A DNA stretch of 64,000 nucleotides, from contig NZ_CP011382.1 of the NCBI RefSeq assembly GCF_000734895.2, positions 5,434,700-5,498,699 of the forward strand, given 5' to 3'. Positions 7,989 to 16,418 of this stretch are shown here, in pieces. Positions within the stretch are counted from its first letter, which is position 1, and each line of letters opens with the position of its first letter. Source of the DNA: Calothrix sp. 336/3 (lineage in GTDB: Bacteria; Cyanobacteriota; Cyanobacteriia; Cyanobacteriales; Nostocaceae). A model generated the notes under the pieces. The model had not been told where the DNA came from and ran no database searches. It saw nothing but the letters and a program-made list of their open reading frames with translations. The translations under genes and the position numbers were made by a program.

Positions 7989-8208
7989 TGATAGTGTTAG
8001 TTCATTATTCCAGTTGAATAGAATGGGACAAAGACCCTGGATGCTCGATCAATTTGATGAGTTTGGTTTACGAGGAAACCCACTTGGAGGAAAGTACGAA
8101 GGACGTATTGAAGCCAAACTTGAAAATGGTCGTTGGGTTCCAAAGACTTTTCTTTATCGGGCTGCTAATGCCAATTGGTGGGATATGAATATCGAACTTT
8201 GGGCTTAA
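7975..8208 (+). CDS. Hypothetical small protein
   Basis: A 77-residue product from the ATG at 7975 (MIIRYDSVSSLFQLNRMGQ). An in-frame ATG at 7927 would add 16 residues, but those are an out-of-frame reading of RTX-repeat DNA, so the later start is preferred. The sequence has no membrane segment. It contains a Gly-rich middle (FGLRGNPLGGKYEGR) and ends WWDMNIELWA, an aromatic pattern like a beta-rich domain. No family recognised. It may itself be the surviving end of a larger gene, because the preceding 200 bp hold only fragments of open frames. Confidence 0.4.
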   Translation: MIIRYDSVSSLFQLNRMGQRPWMLDQFDEFGLRGNPLGGKYEGRIEAKLENGRWVPKTFLYRAANANWWDMNIELWA

Positions 8209-8776
8209 TTACTCCCGGTTCGCTCATTTTTCTTCGAGTTCAGAGATATTGCCTAAAAGCGAAAAATCTATACACTGCAATGATTTCAGAGGTTTGTATA
8301 AATTTATCTTGAACTAATCTCTACTCTAAAAGCTCTGTTTTTAGTTTTTAGGCGATCGCGCAAAGTCAGGGAGAGAGTACAATTGAACCATAGCTTGGAA
8401 CCATGATTAAATCCTTCGCTTTCTTCTAACTCAATTTAAAATGGACGAACGGTGAGTGATGATTTGTAGCATTAGTTATAATGCGATCGCAGCACGTAAA
8501 AATATTTACCCAATTCGATACCTTTAGCTATCATTTTGCGTTGTATTCAAAAAGTCAGCGATCGCTCCATGCGAGTACCCCTTGTTTCATGTCTCGAATT
8601 TCCTGGGCATAGGCGATCGCATTTATAGTTTTCTCGCTAGCATTATTTGCTCTTATTTGGGGCAATGCGACCGAGCGGTTTGTTTTTTGAGTGTTATTTT
8701 ATTGGCATAATAAAAATGCTGGCTTTCGATCGGGCTAGCTTCTAGGGACGATCGAACATCTTGAGGACTTATATCC
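8209..8776. other. Gene-free spacer rich in HIP1 sites
   Basis: No convincing ORF or RNA gene. The stretch holds several GCGATCGC octamers and one copy (8551-8614) of a repeat seen again at 9520-9577. It probably represents decayed intergenic or former coding DNA between the FG-GAP region and the Uma2 gene. Confidence 0.5.
8551..8614. repeat. Dispersed repeat, copy A
   Basis: About 60 bp starting AAGTCAGCGATCGC and continuing through CGAGTACCC, TTGT and CTGGGCATAGGC. It is similar to 9520-9577, with scattered substitutions and a short indel. It includes a HIP1 octamer. Identified by direct comparison within the window. Confidence 0.5.
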
Positions 8777-9397
8777 ATGACTCAAACACTACACAAAACA
8801 GTAACATTTGAGGAGTTTGTCAAATGGATGCCAGAAAATCAACGTTACGAATTACATGATGGGATAATTGTAGAAGTGGCTCAACCGATTGGTAAACATG
8901 AAAATGTTTTTGCATTTTTATCTAGAAAGATAAACGTACAAATAGATAGTTTAAATCTACCCTATATTATCCCCTCAAAAGTATTAGTAAAACCTGATGG
9001 CAAAAACTCTGCTTATTTACCCGATTTGCTGGTATTAGACAAGCGTAACTTAAAAAATGAGTCGCTATATGAGGAAGAATCAACAGTATCCCAGAGCGAG
9101 TCAATCCCTTTAGTAGTAGAAGTGGTGAGCACTAATTGGGGTGATGATTATGCCGTTAAATTTGAAGAATACGAGAGCATAGGCATACCCGAATATTTAA
9201 TTGTTGATTATTTGGGGTTAGGTGGGAAAAGGTTTATTGGAAGCCCAAAACGTCCAACTATTACTGTTTGTCAATTGGAAGACGGCGAATACAAGACTTT
9301 TTTATATCGAGGTGATGATGTAGTTAATTTAAAAACATTCCCGGAGTTAAAATTGACCGCAAACCAGATTTTTCAATCCGCAGAAGTGGATTATTAA
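8777..9397 (+). CDS. Uma2-family protein (DUF820, PD-(D/E)XK fold)
   Basis: A 206-residue Uma2 protein of normal length. Visible motifs are FEEFVKWMPENQRYELHDG (about 11-29, the family's N-terminal helix and Glu), YLPDLLVLD (about 81-89, catalytic-type Asp) and PLVVEVVST (about 112-120, the E-x-(V/L)-S strand that replaces E-x-K). The family belongs to the PD-(D/E)XK nuclease superfamily and is strongly expanded in cyanobacteria. A DNA-cleaving role is presumed but unproven. It is a single gene with no toxin/antitoxin partner visible. GAGG lies about 10 bases before the ATG. The spacers on both sides are degenerate. Confidence 0.85.
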   Translation: MTQTLHKTVTFEEFVKWMPENQRYELHDGIIVEVAQPIGKHENVFAFLSRKINVQIDSLNLPYIIPSKVLVKPDGKNSAYLPDLLVLDKRNLKNESLYEEESTVSQSESIPLVVEVVSTNWGDDYAVKFEEYESIGIPEYLIVDYLGLGGKRFIGSPKRPTITVCQLEDGEYKTFLYRGDDVVNLKTFPELKLTANQIFQSAEVDY

Positions 9398-9519
9398 TTC
9401 AATAATTAAGTTGCAAGCAACCAAACCCGACTCGGTTCAATCGCGAATTTAGTCGCAGTCTCGCATTATATTGCATACCATTGACCTCTGCGAGAAGTTG
9501 TAAACCCATCAGCGTTCGA

Positions 9520-9577
9520 CAAGTCAGCGATCGCCTGATACGAGTACCCATTGTCTCTAAGTTTCTGGGAATAGGCT
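9520..9577. repeat. Dispersed repeat, copy B
   Basis: Counterpart of the repeat at 8551-8614: AAGTCAGCGATCGC, CGAGTACCC, TTGTCT, then CTGGGAATAGGC. The 342-bp spacer 9398-9739 that contains it holds no convincing gene. Open frames here on both strands have no family features and coincide with the repeat. Confidence 0.5.
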
Positions 9578-9739
9578 TAGACGCAAAGCGGCTTGTCTTT
9601 GACATCGCTTCTTGTTTCTCCAACATAGATTTTGCAGCCTTAAACCAACGAATTTACCAGATGAAAAAGTTTTATGCTGGATAGCAGAACTATACAATCA
9701 AATACTCATCGAGTTCCGAATATTCCAAAAGCAAACCGT

Positions 9740-10687
9740 CTATAGCTGATTCAGCATATTTTGTGCTTGTGTCAGTAATTGCTCGGCATTATTTGCCCAT
9801 TGACTATTACCTTGACTTTTGTATAAGTCCCTAGCATATTGTAATACTTGCACTGCTTGACTAAATTGACGCTGTTGGATGAAGACTAATCCCGCTCCGT
9901 AGTAAGCATTGGGGTAGTTGGGGTTAGCTTCGGCTGATTTTCTAAAGGCATTTAAAGCATCTGCATATTTCCCTTGACTATAGGAAATGGAACCGAGGTG
10001 ATAGTGAGCTTCGGGATATTTGGGATTGATTTTGATAGCCTTACGAAAAGCATCCTTAGCGCGATCAATTCTACCCTGTTGCAGATAGCAGACTCCCAGA
10101 TGATAGGCAGGTTCGGGGGCATTTTTGCTATATTCCATGGCTTTTTTAAAGGCTGAGATGGCTTTATCCCAGTCCTTTTGCTGTTCCCGAACTAAACCTA
10201 AATTGTAATGGGCTACTCCTAATTTTGGTTCTATTTCTATCGCCCGTTGTAAATAGTCTCCCGCTTGTTGTAAATTATTTCCTTCTAATAATGCACCGCC
10301 AAGGTTCGCGTAGGCTAGGGCAAATTTCGGATCGGCTTGGGTGGCGCGGTAAAATGCGTCGGCGGCTGGTTGTAATTTCCCGGTTTGTCGCAGTGCTAAA
10401 CCCAAATTATAATGGGCGGGGGCGAAATTGGGGTCAATTTTGATGGCTTGTTGAAAAGCGGCGATCGCCTCGGCAATTCTCCCTGTCTGTACAGCCTGCA
10501 ACCCTCTATTTAACTGCTCTACAGCACCTTGTTGGTTTTGTTGGGCAAGGATAATTTGGGGAGTCCTAGCTAAAGATATTGTGGGCATAGAGAAACAAAG
10601 TAATAGGGGAGCGATCGCCCATCGCACCGAGAGTAGTACAGACATTTTACGATTTACTTGTAATACGTTTAATAACTTTTTCTTCAT
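9740..10687 (-). CDS. Exported tetratricopeptide (TPR) repeat protein
   Basis: A 315-residue protein. An N-terminal hydrophobic stretch (about 18-40: VRWAIAPLLLCFSMPTISLA) after a Lys/Arg-rich start looks like a signal peptide with cleavage near A-R-T. From about residue 55 to 300 there are seven TPR units of 34 residues with the W-L-G-Y-A-F-A-P pattern, for example AEAIAAFQQAIKIDPNFAPA and DALNAFRKSAEANPNYPNA. TPRs are scaffolds for protein binding; in the periplasm or thylakoid lumen such proteins often serve in assembly. The client is unknown. It is divergent from the EF-G-like gene across a 255-bp spacer. Confidence 0.85.
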   Translation of the reverse strand: MKKKLLNVLQVNRKMSVLLSVRWAIAPLLLCFSMPTISLARTPQIILAQQNQQGAVEQLNRGLQAVQTGRIAEAIAAFQQAIKIDPNFAPAHYNLGLALRQTGKLQPAADAFYRATQADPKFALAYANLGGALLEGNNLQQAGDYLQRAIEIEPKLGVAHYNLGLVREQQKDWDKAISAFKKAMEYSKNAPEPAYHLGVCYLQQGRIDRAKDAFRKAIKINPKYPEAHYHLGSISYSQGKYADALNAFRKSAEANPNYPNAYYGAGLVFIQQRQFSQAVQVLQYARDLYKSQGNSQWANNAEQLLTQAQNMLNQL

Positions 10688-10942
10688 AGTAACGGCACGT
10701 AGCTTAACTTTTGTTAACTAAAATTGAATATTGTCAAAATAAAGTTGTGTAACTTCATTAATTAAGAGGTAAATCTTACGAGAGAATACGATTCTTTGCT
10801 GAGGTAATTAAACAGGAGTTAATGTCAACATAAAGGCAGGATAATTCTGTTAATCAACAAATTTCTCAGAGAAGCAAAAATCTAGAATCCAGACATCAAT
10901 AAAATCCATAATCCAATATTGAGTGACCGCAAGGGAGGTTTT

Positions 10943-12973
10943 ATGCACGAAAAAGTAAAATCGGGTTCGCGGAACGTTGCAATTGTTGGTCCATATTTGA
11001 GCGGAAAGACAACTTTCCTAGAGAGTTTGTTATACGTCACCGGAGCAATTTCCCGCAAGGGTAGCGTCAATGATGGCAATACCGTGGCAGATAGTGCCGC
11101 AGAAGCACGCGATCGCTCCATGAGTGTGGAAGTCAGTGCTGCCAGTACAGAGTATAACTGCACACGCTTCACTTTTATCGATTGCCCCGGTAGCGTGGAA
11201 TTTGCCCAGGAAACTTACAATGCTCTCATGGGTGTGGACGCGGCGATCGTGGTGTGCGAACCCATCAACGACCGAGTTTTAACCCTGGCTCCCCTATTTA
11301 AATTCCTAGACGACTGGGAAATTCCCCATCTCGTGTTTGTGAATAAAATGGATCGGGCAAATATCCATGTTTTAGATACACTCCATGCCCTGAAAGCTGT
11401 TTCTAGTCGTCCCCTCGTAGCTCACCAGTACCCGATTATGCAGGGTGAGCAATTGATGGGCTTTATCGACTTGGTAACAGAACAAGCCTATCATTATCAT
11501 CCCGGCGCGCCAGCTGATCCGATTCCGTTTCCCGAACACCTGAAGGCAGAAGAACACATCGCACGGGCAGAAATGCTGGAAGCATTAGCCAATTTTGATG
11601 ACCATTTACTGGAAGAACTTTTAGAAGACATCGAACCCCCCCAAGAAGAAATTCTCCAAGATTTAAAAATGGAATTGGGAGCAGACTTAGTTGTTCCCGT
11701 ATTTTTCGGAGTGGCAGAACAGGATTATGGTGTTCGCCCTCTGTTGGAAGCATTGTTAAAAGAAGCACCAGAGCCGGAAACCACCGCCACCCGTCGCCTT
11801 ACCTCCGCCAGTGATATCCCTGTCGCTCAAGTTCTCAAAACCTATTACACTCCCCAAGGCGGTAAACTTTCCCTGGTCAGGGTTTGGCAAGGTACACTCA
11901 CTGATGGCATTATCCTCAATGGTGTCCGCACTGGAGGGATTTATCGCTTACTCGGACAGCAGCAAAATTCCGTGAATCGGGCAACTGCTGGGGAAATTGT
12001 TGCTCTCAGCCGTATGGAAGGTATCCGAACTGGTGACACCTTAGCGGGAGAAGGGTATAAAAAAACACTACCTACTGCCAATCAATTGGAGCCTGTATTT
12101 GCCCTGGCGATCGCCCCGGAAAAACGCAACGATGAGGTGAAATTAAGTAGCGCGATCGCCAAGCTCTTGGAAGAAGACCCCTCCTTACATTGGGAGCAGC
12201 ACGGTGATACCCATGAGGTCATTCTTTGGGGGCAAGGTGAAATCCATCTGCAAGTAGCACTGGACAGACTGCGCCGCAAGTATAACCTGCCCATGACTAC
12301 CCATCTCCCCCAAGTTCCCTACAAAGAAACTATTCGCAAACCGAGTGTATCGGTTCATGGGCGCTATAAGCACCAAAGTGGTGGACACGGGCAATTTGGC
12401 GATGTCTTTCTAGATATCCAACCCCTACCACGGGGCGAAGGTTTTAACTTCAAGGAAACTATCGTCGGCGGTGTGGTTCCTAAACAGTATATTCCTGGAG
12501 TCGAAACGGGGGTACGAGAATTTTTAGCCCATGGTCCCCTGGGTTTCCCTGTGGTGGATGTGGGAGTCACATTAACCAATGGTTCCTACCATAATGTCGA
12601 TAGTTCGGAACAAGCATTCAAACAAGCAGCTCGCTTGGCAATGCAAACTGGTTTACCCCAATGTCAACCCACCCTCCTAGAACCCATCATCAAATTACAA
12701 ATTAATACCCCTAGTGATTTTACCTCCAAGGTTTTGCAACTATTGAGTGGTAGACGGGGACAAATCCTGGGCTATGAAGGTAGAAACGATTGGCAGGGAT
12801 GGGATTATATCTCTGCTTATCTTCCCCAAGCCGAAATGCAAAATTTCATCGTTGAGTTGCGATCGCTCACCCTGGGAGTTGGTTCCTTCCATTGGGAGTA
12901 TGACCACTTGCAAGAAGTACCGGATAAATTAGCCGAACGCATTCTCACAAATGGAGGCAATGGTAATAAATAA
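10943..12973 (+). CDS. EF-G-like translational GTPase (non-canonical paralogue)
   Basis: A 676-residue protein with EF-G domain order: G domain (1-270), domain II (about 285-370), III, IV (VPYKETIRKPSV from about 455) and V. The G motifs deviate: P-loop GPYLSGKT (16-23) instead of GHxDAGKT; RSMSVEVSA (58-66) where EF-G has RGIT; and DCPGS (80-84) where EF-G has DTPGH, so the catalytic His is Ser. NKMD (134-137) is intact. Such EF-G-like proteins (EF-G2 type) occur beside true FusA and are thought to bind GTP but hydrolyse it poorly or act in other ribosome tasks. The start is set by AGGGAGG (10932-10938) just before ATG 10943, not by the upstream TTG. Confidence 0.88.
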   Translation: MHEKVKSGSRNVAIVGPYLSGKTTFLESLLYVTGAISRKGSVNDGNTVADSAAEARDRSMSVEVSAASTEYNCTRFTFIDCPGSVEFAQETYNALMGVDAAIVVCEPINDRVLTLAPLFKFLDDWEIPHLVFVNKMDRANIHVLDTLHALKAVSSRPLVAHQYPIMQGEQLMGFIDLVTEQAYHYHPGAPADPIPFPEHLKAEEHIARAEMLEALANFDDHLLEELLEDIEPPQEEILQDLKMELGADLVVPVFFGVAEQDYGVRPLLEALLKEAPEPETTATRRLTSASDIPVAQVLKTYYTPQGGKLSLVRVWQGTLTDGIILNGVRTGGIYRLLGQQQNSVNRATAGEIVALSRMEGIRTGDTLAGEGYKKTLPTANQLEPVFALAIAPEKRNDEVKLSSAIAKLLEEDPSLHWEQHGDTHEVILWGQGEIHLQVALDRLRRKYNLPMTTHLPQVPYKETIRKPSVSVHGRYKHQSGGHGQFGDVFLDIQPLPRGEGFNFKETIVGGVVPKQYIPGVETGVREFLAHGPLGFPVVDVGVTLTNGSYHNVDSSEQAFKQAARLAMQTGLPQCQPTLLEPIIKLQINTPSDFTSKVLQLLSGRRGQILGYEGRNDWQGWDYISAYLPQAEMQNFIVELRSLTLGVGSFHWEYDHLQEVPDKLAERILTNGGNGNK

Positions 12974-13159
12974 TTAGGGGCAAAATATTGAGGAATGTAA
13001 ATTAAATAAAGTATAAAAGTCGTGGATTAGATAAGGTGTTGAGTTGCTCTGTCTGCCGATTCTCAACACGATTGCAACAAGTTCTGCCACACCAATCCCA
13101 CTTGAATCAGAATTGCAGGTTATTCAATTTGCATTCCTAAATAATGTTCTTGCCCACAG

Positions 13160-13184
13160 ACACCTAAACTATTTAGGTGTTTTG
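13160..13184 (+). terminator. Rho-independent terminator
   Basis: Perfect 9-bp stem ACACCTAAA (13160-13168) / TTTAGGTGT (13172-13180), loop CTA, followed by TTTG. It is about 190 bases past the stop of the EF-G-like gene and just before the Uma2 gene, so it insulates the two. Confidence 0.6.
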
Positions 13185-13261
13185 TTGTGATGAGGAGAAA
13201 TATTTTCTTTGGGCAAGTGTGACAAAATTATAATAGTTACAAACTCTTCCCCACTAACCCT

Positions 13262-13987
13262 ATGACAGCAACTATCCCTGTCAAATCTGATATCTTCTAC
13301 CCCAGTGCAGATGGAGAACCTGTGGCAGAAACCTACGATCACCTCTATGCTTTACTTACTACTCTGGAAGTCTTGAAGCAATATCTTTCAGAAAAACAAG
13401 CAACAGTGTTAGGCAACCAATTTTTATACTACGCCCAAGGTTTTCCTAAGTTGCGAGTTGCTCCAGATGTGATGGTAATTTTTGATGTGGCACCTGGTGG
13501 ACGAGATAATTATAAAACTTGGGAAGAAGGTCAAATACCCTCAGTCATCATCGAAATGACTTCTCCGGGAACCCAAGCTCAAGATCAAGTATTTAAAAAG
13601 ACTCTTTACGAGCAACTAGGAGTTAAAGAATATTGGTTATTTGACCCTAAGGGAGAATGGATAGCAGAACAGTTACAGGGATATCGTTTACGACGAGAAA
13701 CCTACGAAGTAATCACAGATAGTCGTAGCGAACCTTTACAATTACGTTTGCAGGTGGAAGGTAAGTTAATCGCTTTTTACCGCGAAGATACTGGAGAAAA
13801 ACTATTAGTTCCGGAAGAATTGGCAATTGCTTTACAACAGGAAGTGATTGCTAGACAACAAGCAGAGGAATTAGCTGAAACAGAACGACAACGAGCAGAA
13901 ACGGAACGACAACGGGCTGAAGCAGCAGAATTAGAAGTCGTACAATTAAAGGAACGACTACGTACTTTGGGTATTGAACTGGAATAG
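13262..13987 (+). CDS. Uma2-family protein with C-terminal coiled coil
   Basis: A 241-residue protein. Residues 1-185 are a Uma2/DUF820 domain: APDVMVIFDV (about 67-76, catalytic-type Asp), PSVIIEMTSPGT (about 94-105, E-x-T-S strand), KKTLYEQLGVKEYWLFDP (about 112-129). Residues 195-238 form a coiled coil of repeated QQAEELAETERQRAETERQR units, a tail often attached to cyanobacterial Uma2 proteins. The superfamily fold is PD-(D/E)XK nuclease; activity and target are unknown. It differs in sequence from the other Uma2 gene in the window (8777-9397), so the two are not a recent duplication. Confidence 0.88.
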   Translation: MTATIPVKSDIFYPSADGEPVAETYDHLYALLTTLEVLKQYLSEKQATVLGNQFLYYAQGFPKLRVAPDVMVIFDVAPGGRDNYKTWEEGQIPSVIIEMTSPGTQAQDQVFKKTLYEQLGVKEYWLFDPKGEWIAEQLQGYRLRRETYEVITDSRSEPLQLRLQVEGKLIAFYREDTGEKLLVPEELAIALQQEVIARQQAEELAETERQRAETERQRAEAAELEVVQLKERLRTLGIELE

Positions 13988-14049
13988 GGAAAATAAAATA
14001 ATTCTTGGCATTTGACCATAAATTTTCCATAAACTTGCAGAACTCAAAA

Positions 14050-14079
14050 ATATCGTGTAGTATGTGTATTACGCGATAT
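14050..14079. promoter_or_regulatory. Imperfect 30-bp palindrome
   Basis: ATATCGTGTAGT and ATTACGCGATAT are inverted copies with two mismatches around a 6-base centre. It sits in the spacer upstream of the 182-residue ORF and about 60 bases after the Uma2 stop. It lacks a T-run, so an operator is more likely than a terminator. The regulator is unknown. Confidence 0.35.
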
Positions 14080-14245
14080 ATTTCATGCTAAGTTGCTGTT
14101 AAAGACATTAGCATTACTTGTCATGGCAACCAGAGGGACGTAATCTCATTATCCTGAGGCTACTACAATAGAACGTAAATTGGTATTAGTGTCTAATCTT
14201 GTCAAAGTATGGGATTGCTGGGACATTTATAAATTGCATCTTCAT

Positions 14246-14728
14246 ATGTTAGAACCATTAGAACTAATTGCCATATATGACTCTAGCTTACGAGAGCTAA
14301 TTGCTTTTAATTGGAGTGAAGTATATGCACCGGAAAGTTCTGATGCAAACATCAAGTTTCGTCATGCAGTTATTCAAGCGGTAATTGCAAATCCTGAAAA
14401 TGTTCCCTTGGAGCTTTTGCGCGACTTGTTTGATGAGGAAACCCGATTTGCTGCGGAAGTGGGTGGAACAAATCCCATATTGCGTCCTTTGACATTATTA
14501 ATGTTAAAGGCTGGAGGTTCAAAATATCTCAGAGAATTTCTGGAGTATCGGGAGCGTTCGATGGATGTAGCTTGTGCAACTTCAGAAATCATTTTTCCTC
14601 GTGAATTGTCTCAGCAGTTACTCCAAGAATGTCAAATAAAATTAGCTCAGAGAAATACAGTTTGCGAGTCTCGTTTATGGGAGCAGGGAATTAAATTTTT
14701 CCATTGGCAACTAGAGAAGCATCTGTGA
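14246..14728 (+). CDS. Hypothetical helical protein
   Basis: A 160-residue product from ATG 14246 (MLEPLELIAIYDSSLRELIAF). Upstream in-frame TTG 14180 and GTG 14189 would extend it to 182 or 179 residues; no ribosome site clearly decides. The protein is predominantly helical with no signal or membrane segment (HAVIQAVIANPENVPLELLR resembles a HEAT-like helix pair). No family recognised. It lies 102 bp upstream of the SPFH-domain gene on the same strand, so the two may be co-transcribed. A role tied to that membrane-scaffold protein is possible but not shown. Confidence 0.55.
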   Translation: MLEPLELIAIYDSSLRELIAFNWSEVYAPESSDANIKFRHAVIQAVIANPENVPLELLRDLFDEETRFAAEVGGTNPILRPLTLLMLKAGGSKYLREFLEYRERSMDVACATSEIIFPRELSQQLLQECQIKLAQRNTVCESRLWEQGIKFFHWQLEKHL

Positions 14729-14829
14729 TAGATTGGATGAATTTGGTAATTACTAAATATCACCAAAATCAGATAAATTCATCCTGGAAGAGAATTTAAT
14801 TACATTTTATTAGCTATATAGATATTCAT

Positions 14830-16356
14830 ATGTGGAAGAGCTTTTATATCAAACCCCATGAAATCGGTATTTTATATCAACGGAGTAATTTCAAGCAAAT
14901 TTTACAGCCCGGTGATTATACATATTTTGGTTTTGATTGGCATTTGGAAACCCATGATCTGAATCAACCAGAGGCACAAATTGAAAACTTAGAGCTATTA
15001 CTGCGAAATCATCTGAGTAAATTACAAGAACATTTGTTAATTGTCAGAACAGGATTTAATCAAGCAGCATTAGTGCGTATTGGTCAAAATTGGGTAAGTA
15101 TTGCCCCAAATCAATTAAGAGCATATTGGCGTGGTTTTATCGAGGTTGAATCATATATTTTCAACTTAGAAGAAAATTTAGAATTGCCCCCTCGTTTTGT
15201 ACAGCAGTTGCGGGGAATCAACCTAGTTGGGTTACACAAGATGCAAATTGCTGAGTCTGAAATTGGCTTATTGTATGTGCAAAATAATTTTGTGCGTCCT
15301 TTAGAACCCGGGGAATATGCATTTTGGACATTTGATAGGGGTGTGAGTTTAAATAAGCTCAATCGTATGATTCCCAATCCGACTTTTCCCTTACCCGATG
15401 TTTTAATTGAAAGACATCCGGAGTTTGTGACGACCTATTGTGAAGTCGTAGAATTACAGAATAACCAGGTAGCAATTGTTCGCTATCAAGGGAAAGTAGT
15501 GGCAATTTTAACACCTGGCGATCGCCAACTATTTTGGCAAGGTGTGGAGGTAGAAATTATCGACATCAGTACTGATGCTAAATTACCCCCGCGTCTGGTT
15601 GCGGAATTAGTTTCCGGTACACCACAGGTGTTTACTTTGAGCAGTAAATACTTGCATATCCGTGAAGTTTTCCCCCAACATCTCGGTTTACTCTACGTTA
15701 ACCAGGAATTACAAGCCCAACTAGAACCAGGAAAACACGTTTGGTGGATATTTGGACGTTCTTTACAAACGGAAGTCTTTGACTTGCGTCAGCAAAATAT
15801 GGAAATATCTGGTCAAGATATCCTGTCTAAAGATAAAGTCCCTTTGCGTTTAAATTTAACGGCGGGTTTCCGGATTGTCGATCCCTTGAGAGCAAAAAAT
15901 GGTTTGTCAGATATTACTGGCTACTTATACAAAGAATTACAATTTGCTTTACGTGGTGCAGTGGGTGAAAAAACCTTGGATGCGTTGTTGGAAGATAAAG
16001 GCACAATTGATGCCAGTATCTCTGAATACATCCACCGCAAAACTATTGACTATGGAATTGAAGTTGATTCCGTTGGGGTAAAAGACATTATTCTTCCTGG
16101 GGAAATCAAAGCTATTTTGAGCAAGGTTGTGGAAGCAGAAAAAGCTGCTCAAGCAAATGTTGTACGTCGTCGGGAAGAAACTGCGGCAACTCGCAGTATG
16201 TTAAATACAGCCAAAGTTATGGAGGATAACCCCGTTGCTTTGCGTTTGAAGGAATTGGAAATACTAGAAAGAATTGCCGATAAAATTGAGAAAATTCAAG
16301 TCAATGGCAGCTTAGATAGTATTATGACGGATTTAATTCGGATTAACCGCGAATAG
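14830..16356 (+). CDS. Multi-module slipin / SPFH (band 7) protein
   Basis: A 508-residue protein. A standard SPFH domain lies at about 320-470 (MEISGQDILSKDKVPLRLNL, then AVGEKTLDALL, SVGVKDIILPGEIK), followed by a helical tail with EAEKAAQANVVRRREE. Before it stand two module types in alternation: type A (about 5-45, 138-178, 275-320; IGLLYVQNNFVRPLEPGEY-like) and type B (about 66-126, 200-260; QVAIVRYQGKVVAILTPGDR-like). A plus B is duplicated in tandem and a third A leads into the SPFH core. Slipins form rings at membranes and scaffold or control proteases; this one lacks an obvious N-terminal hydrophobic hairpin, so it may be peripheral. Function unknown. Confidence 0.8.
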   Translation: MWKSFYIKPHEIGILYQRSNFKQILQPGDYTYFGFDWHLETHDLNQPEAQIENLELLLRNHLSKLQEHLLIVRTGFNQAALVRIGQNWVSIAPNQLRAYWRGFIEVESYIFNLEENLELPPRFVQQLRGINLVGLHKMQIAESEIGLLYVQNNFVRPLEPGEYAFWTFDRGVSLNKLNRMIPNPTFPLPDVLIERHPEFVTTYCEVVELQNNQVAIVRYQGKVVAILTPGDRQLFWQGVEVEIIDISTDAKLPPRLVAELVSGTPQVFTLSSKYLHIREVFPQHLGLLYVNQELQAQLEPGKHVWWIFGRSLQTEVFDLRQQNMEISGQDILSKDKVPLRLNLTAGFRIVDPLRAKNGLSDITGYLYKELQFALRGAVGEKTLDALLEDKGTIDASISEYIHRKTIDYGIEVDSVGVKDIILPGEIKAILSKVVEAEKAAQANVVRRREETAATRSMLNTAKVMEDNPVALRLKELEILERIADKIEKIQVNGSLDSIMTDLIRINRE

Positions 16357-16364
16357 TTGTAATT

Positions 16365-16383
16365 CCCTCCTGAAAAAGGAGGG
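16365..16383. terminator. Hairpin between convergent genes
   Basis: CCCTCCT (16365-16371) / AGGAGGG (16377-16383) with an A-rich loop, 9 bases past the slipin stop and about 35 bases past the stop of the opposing tldE-like gene. There is no T-run in either direction, so it is a weak or bidirectional terminator at best. Confidence 0.4.
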
Positions 16384-16418
16384 TGAGGAAAATCCAGATG
16401 CTGTTCAACTGTATTGCC

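Noticed and set aside
9399..9684. ORFs on both strands in the spacer after the first Uma2 gene
   Set aside because: They overlap each other and a dispersed repeat; no domain and poor codon pattern.
8777..13987. The two Uma2 genes as toxin-antitoxin or restriction system
   Set aside because: No partner genes or methylase nearby, and Uma2 proteins are very common single genes in cyanobacteria.
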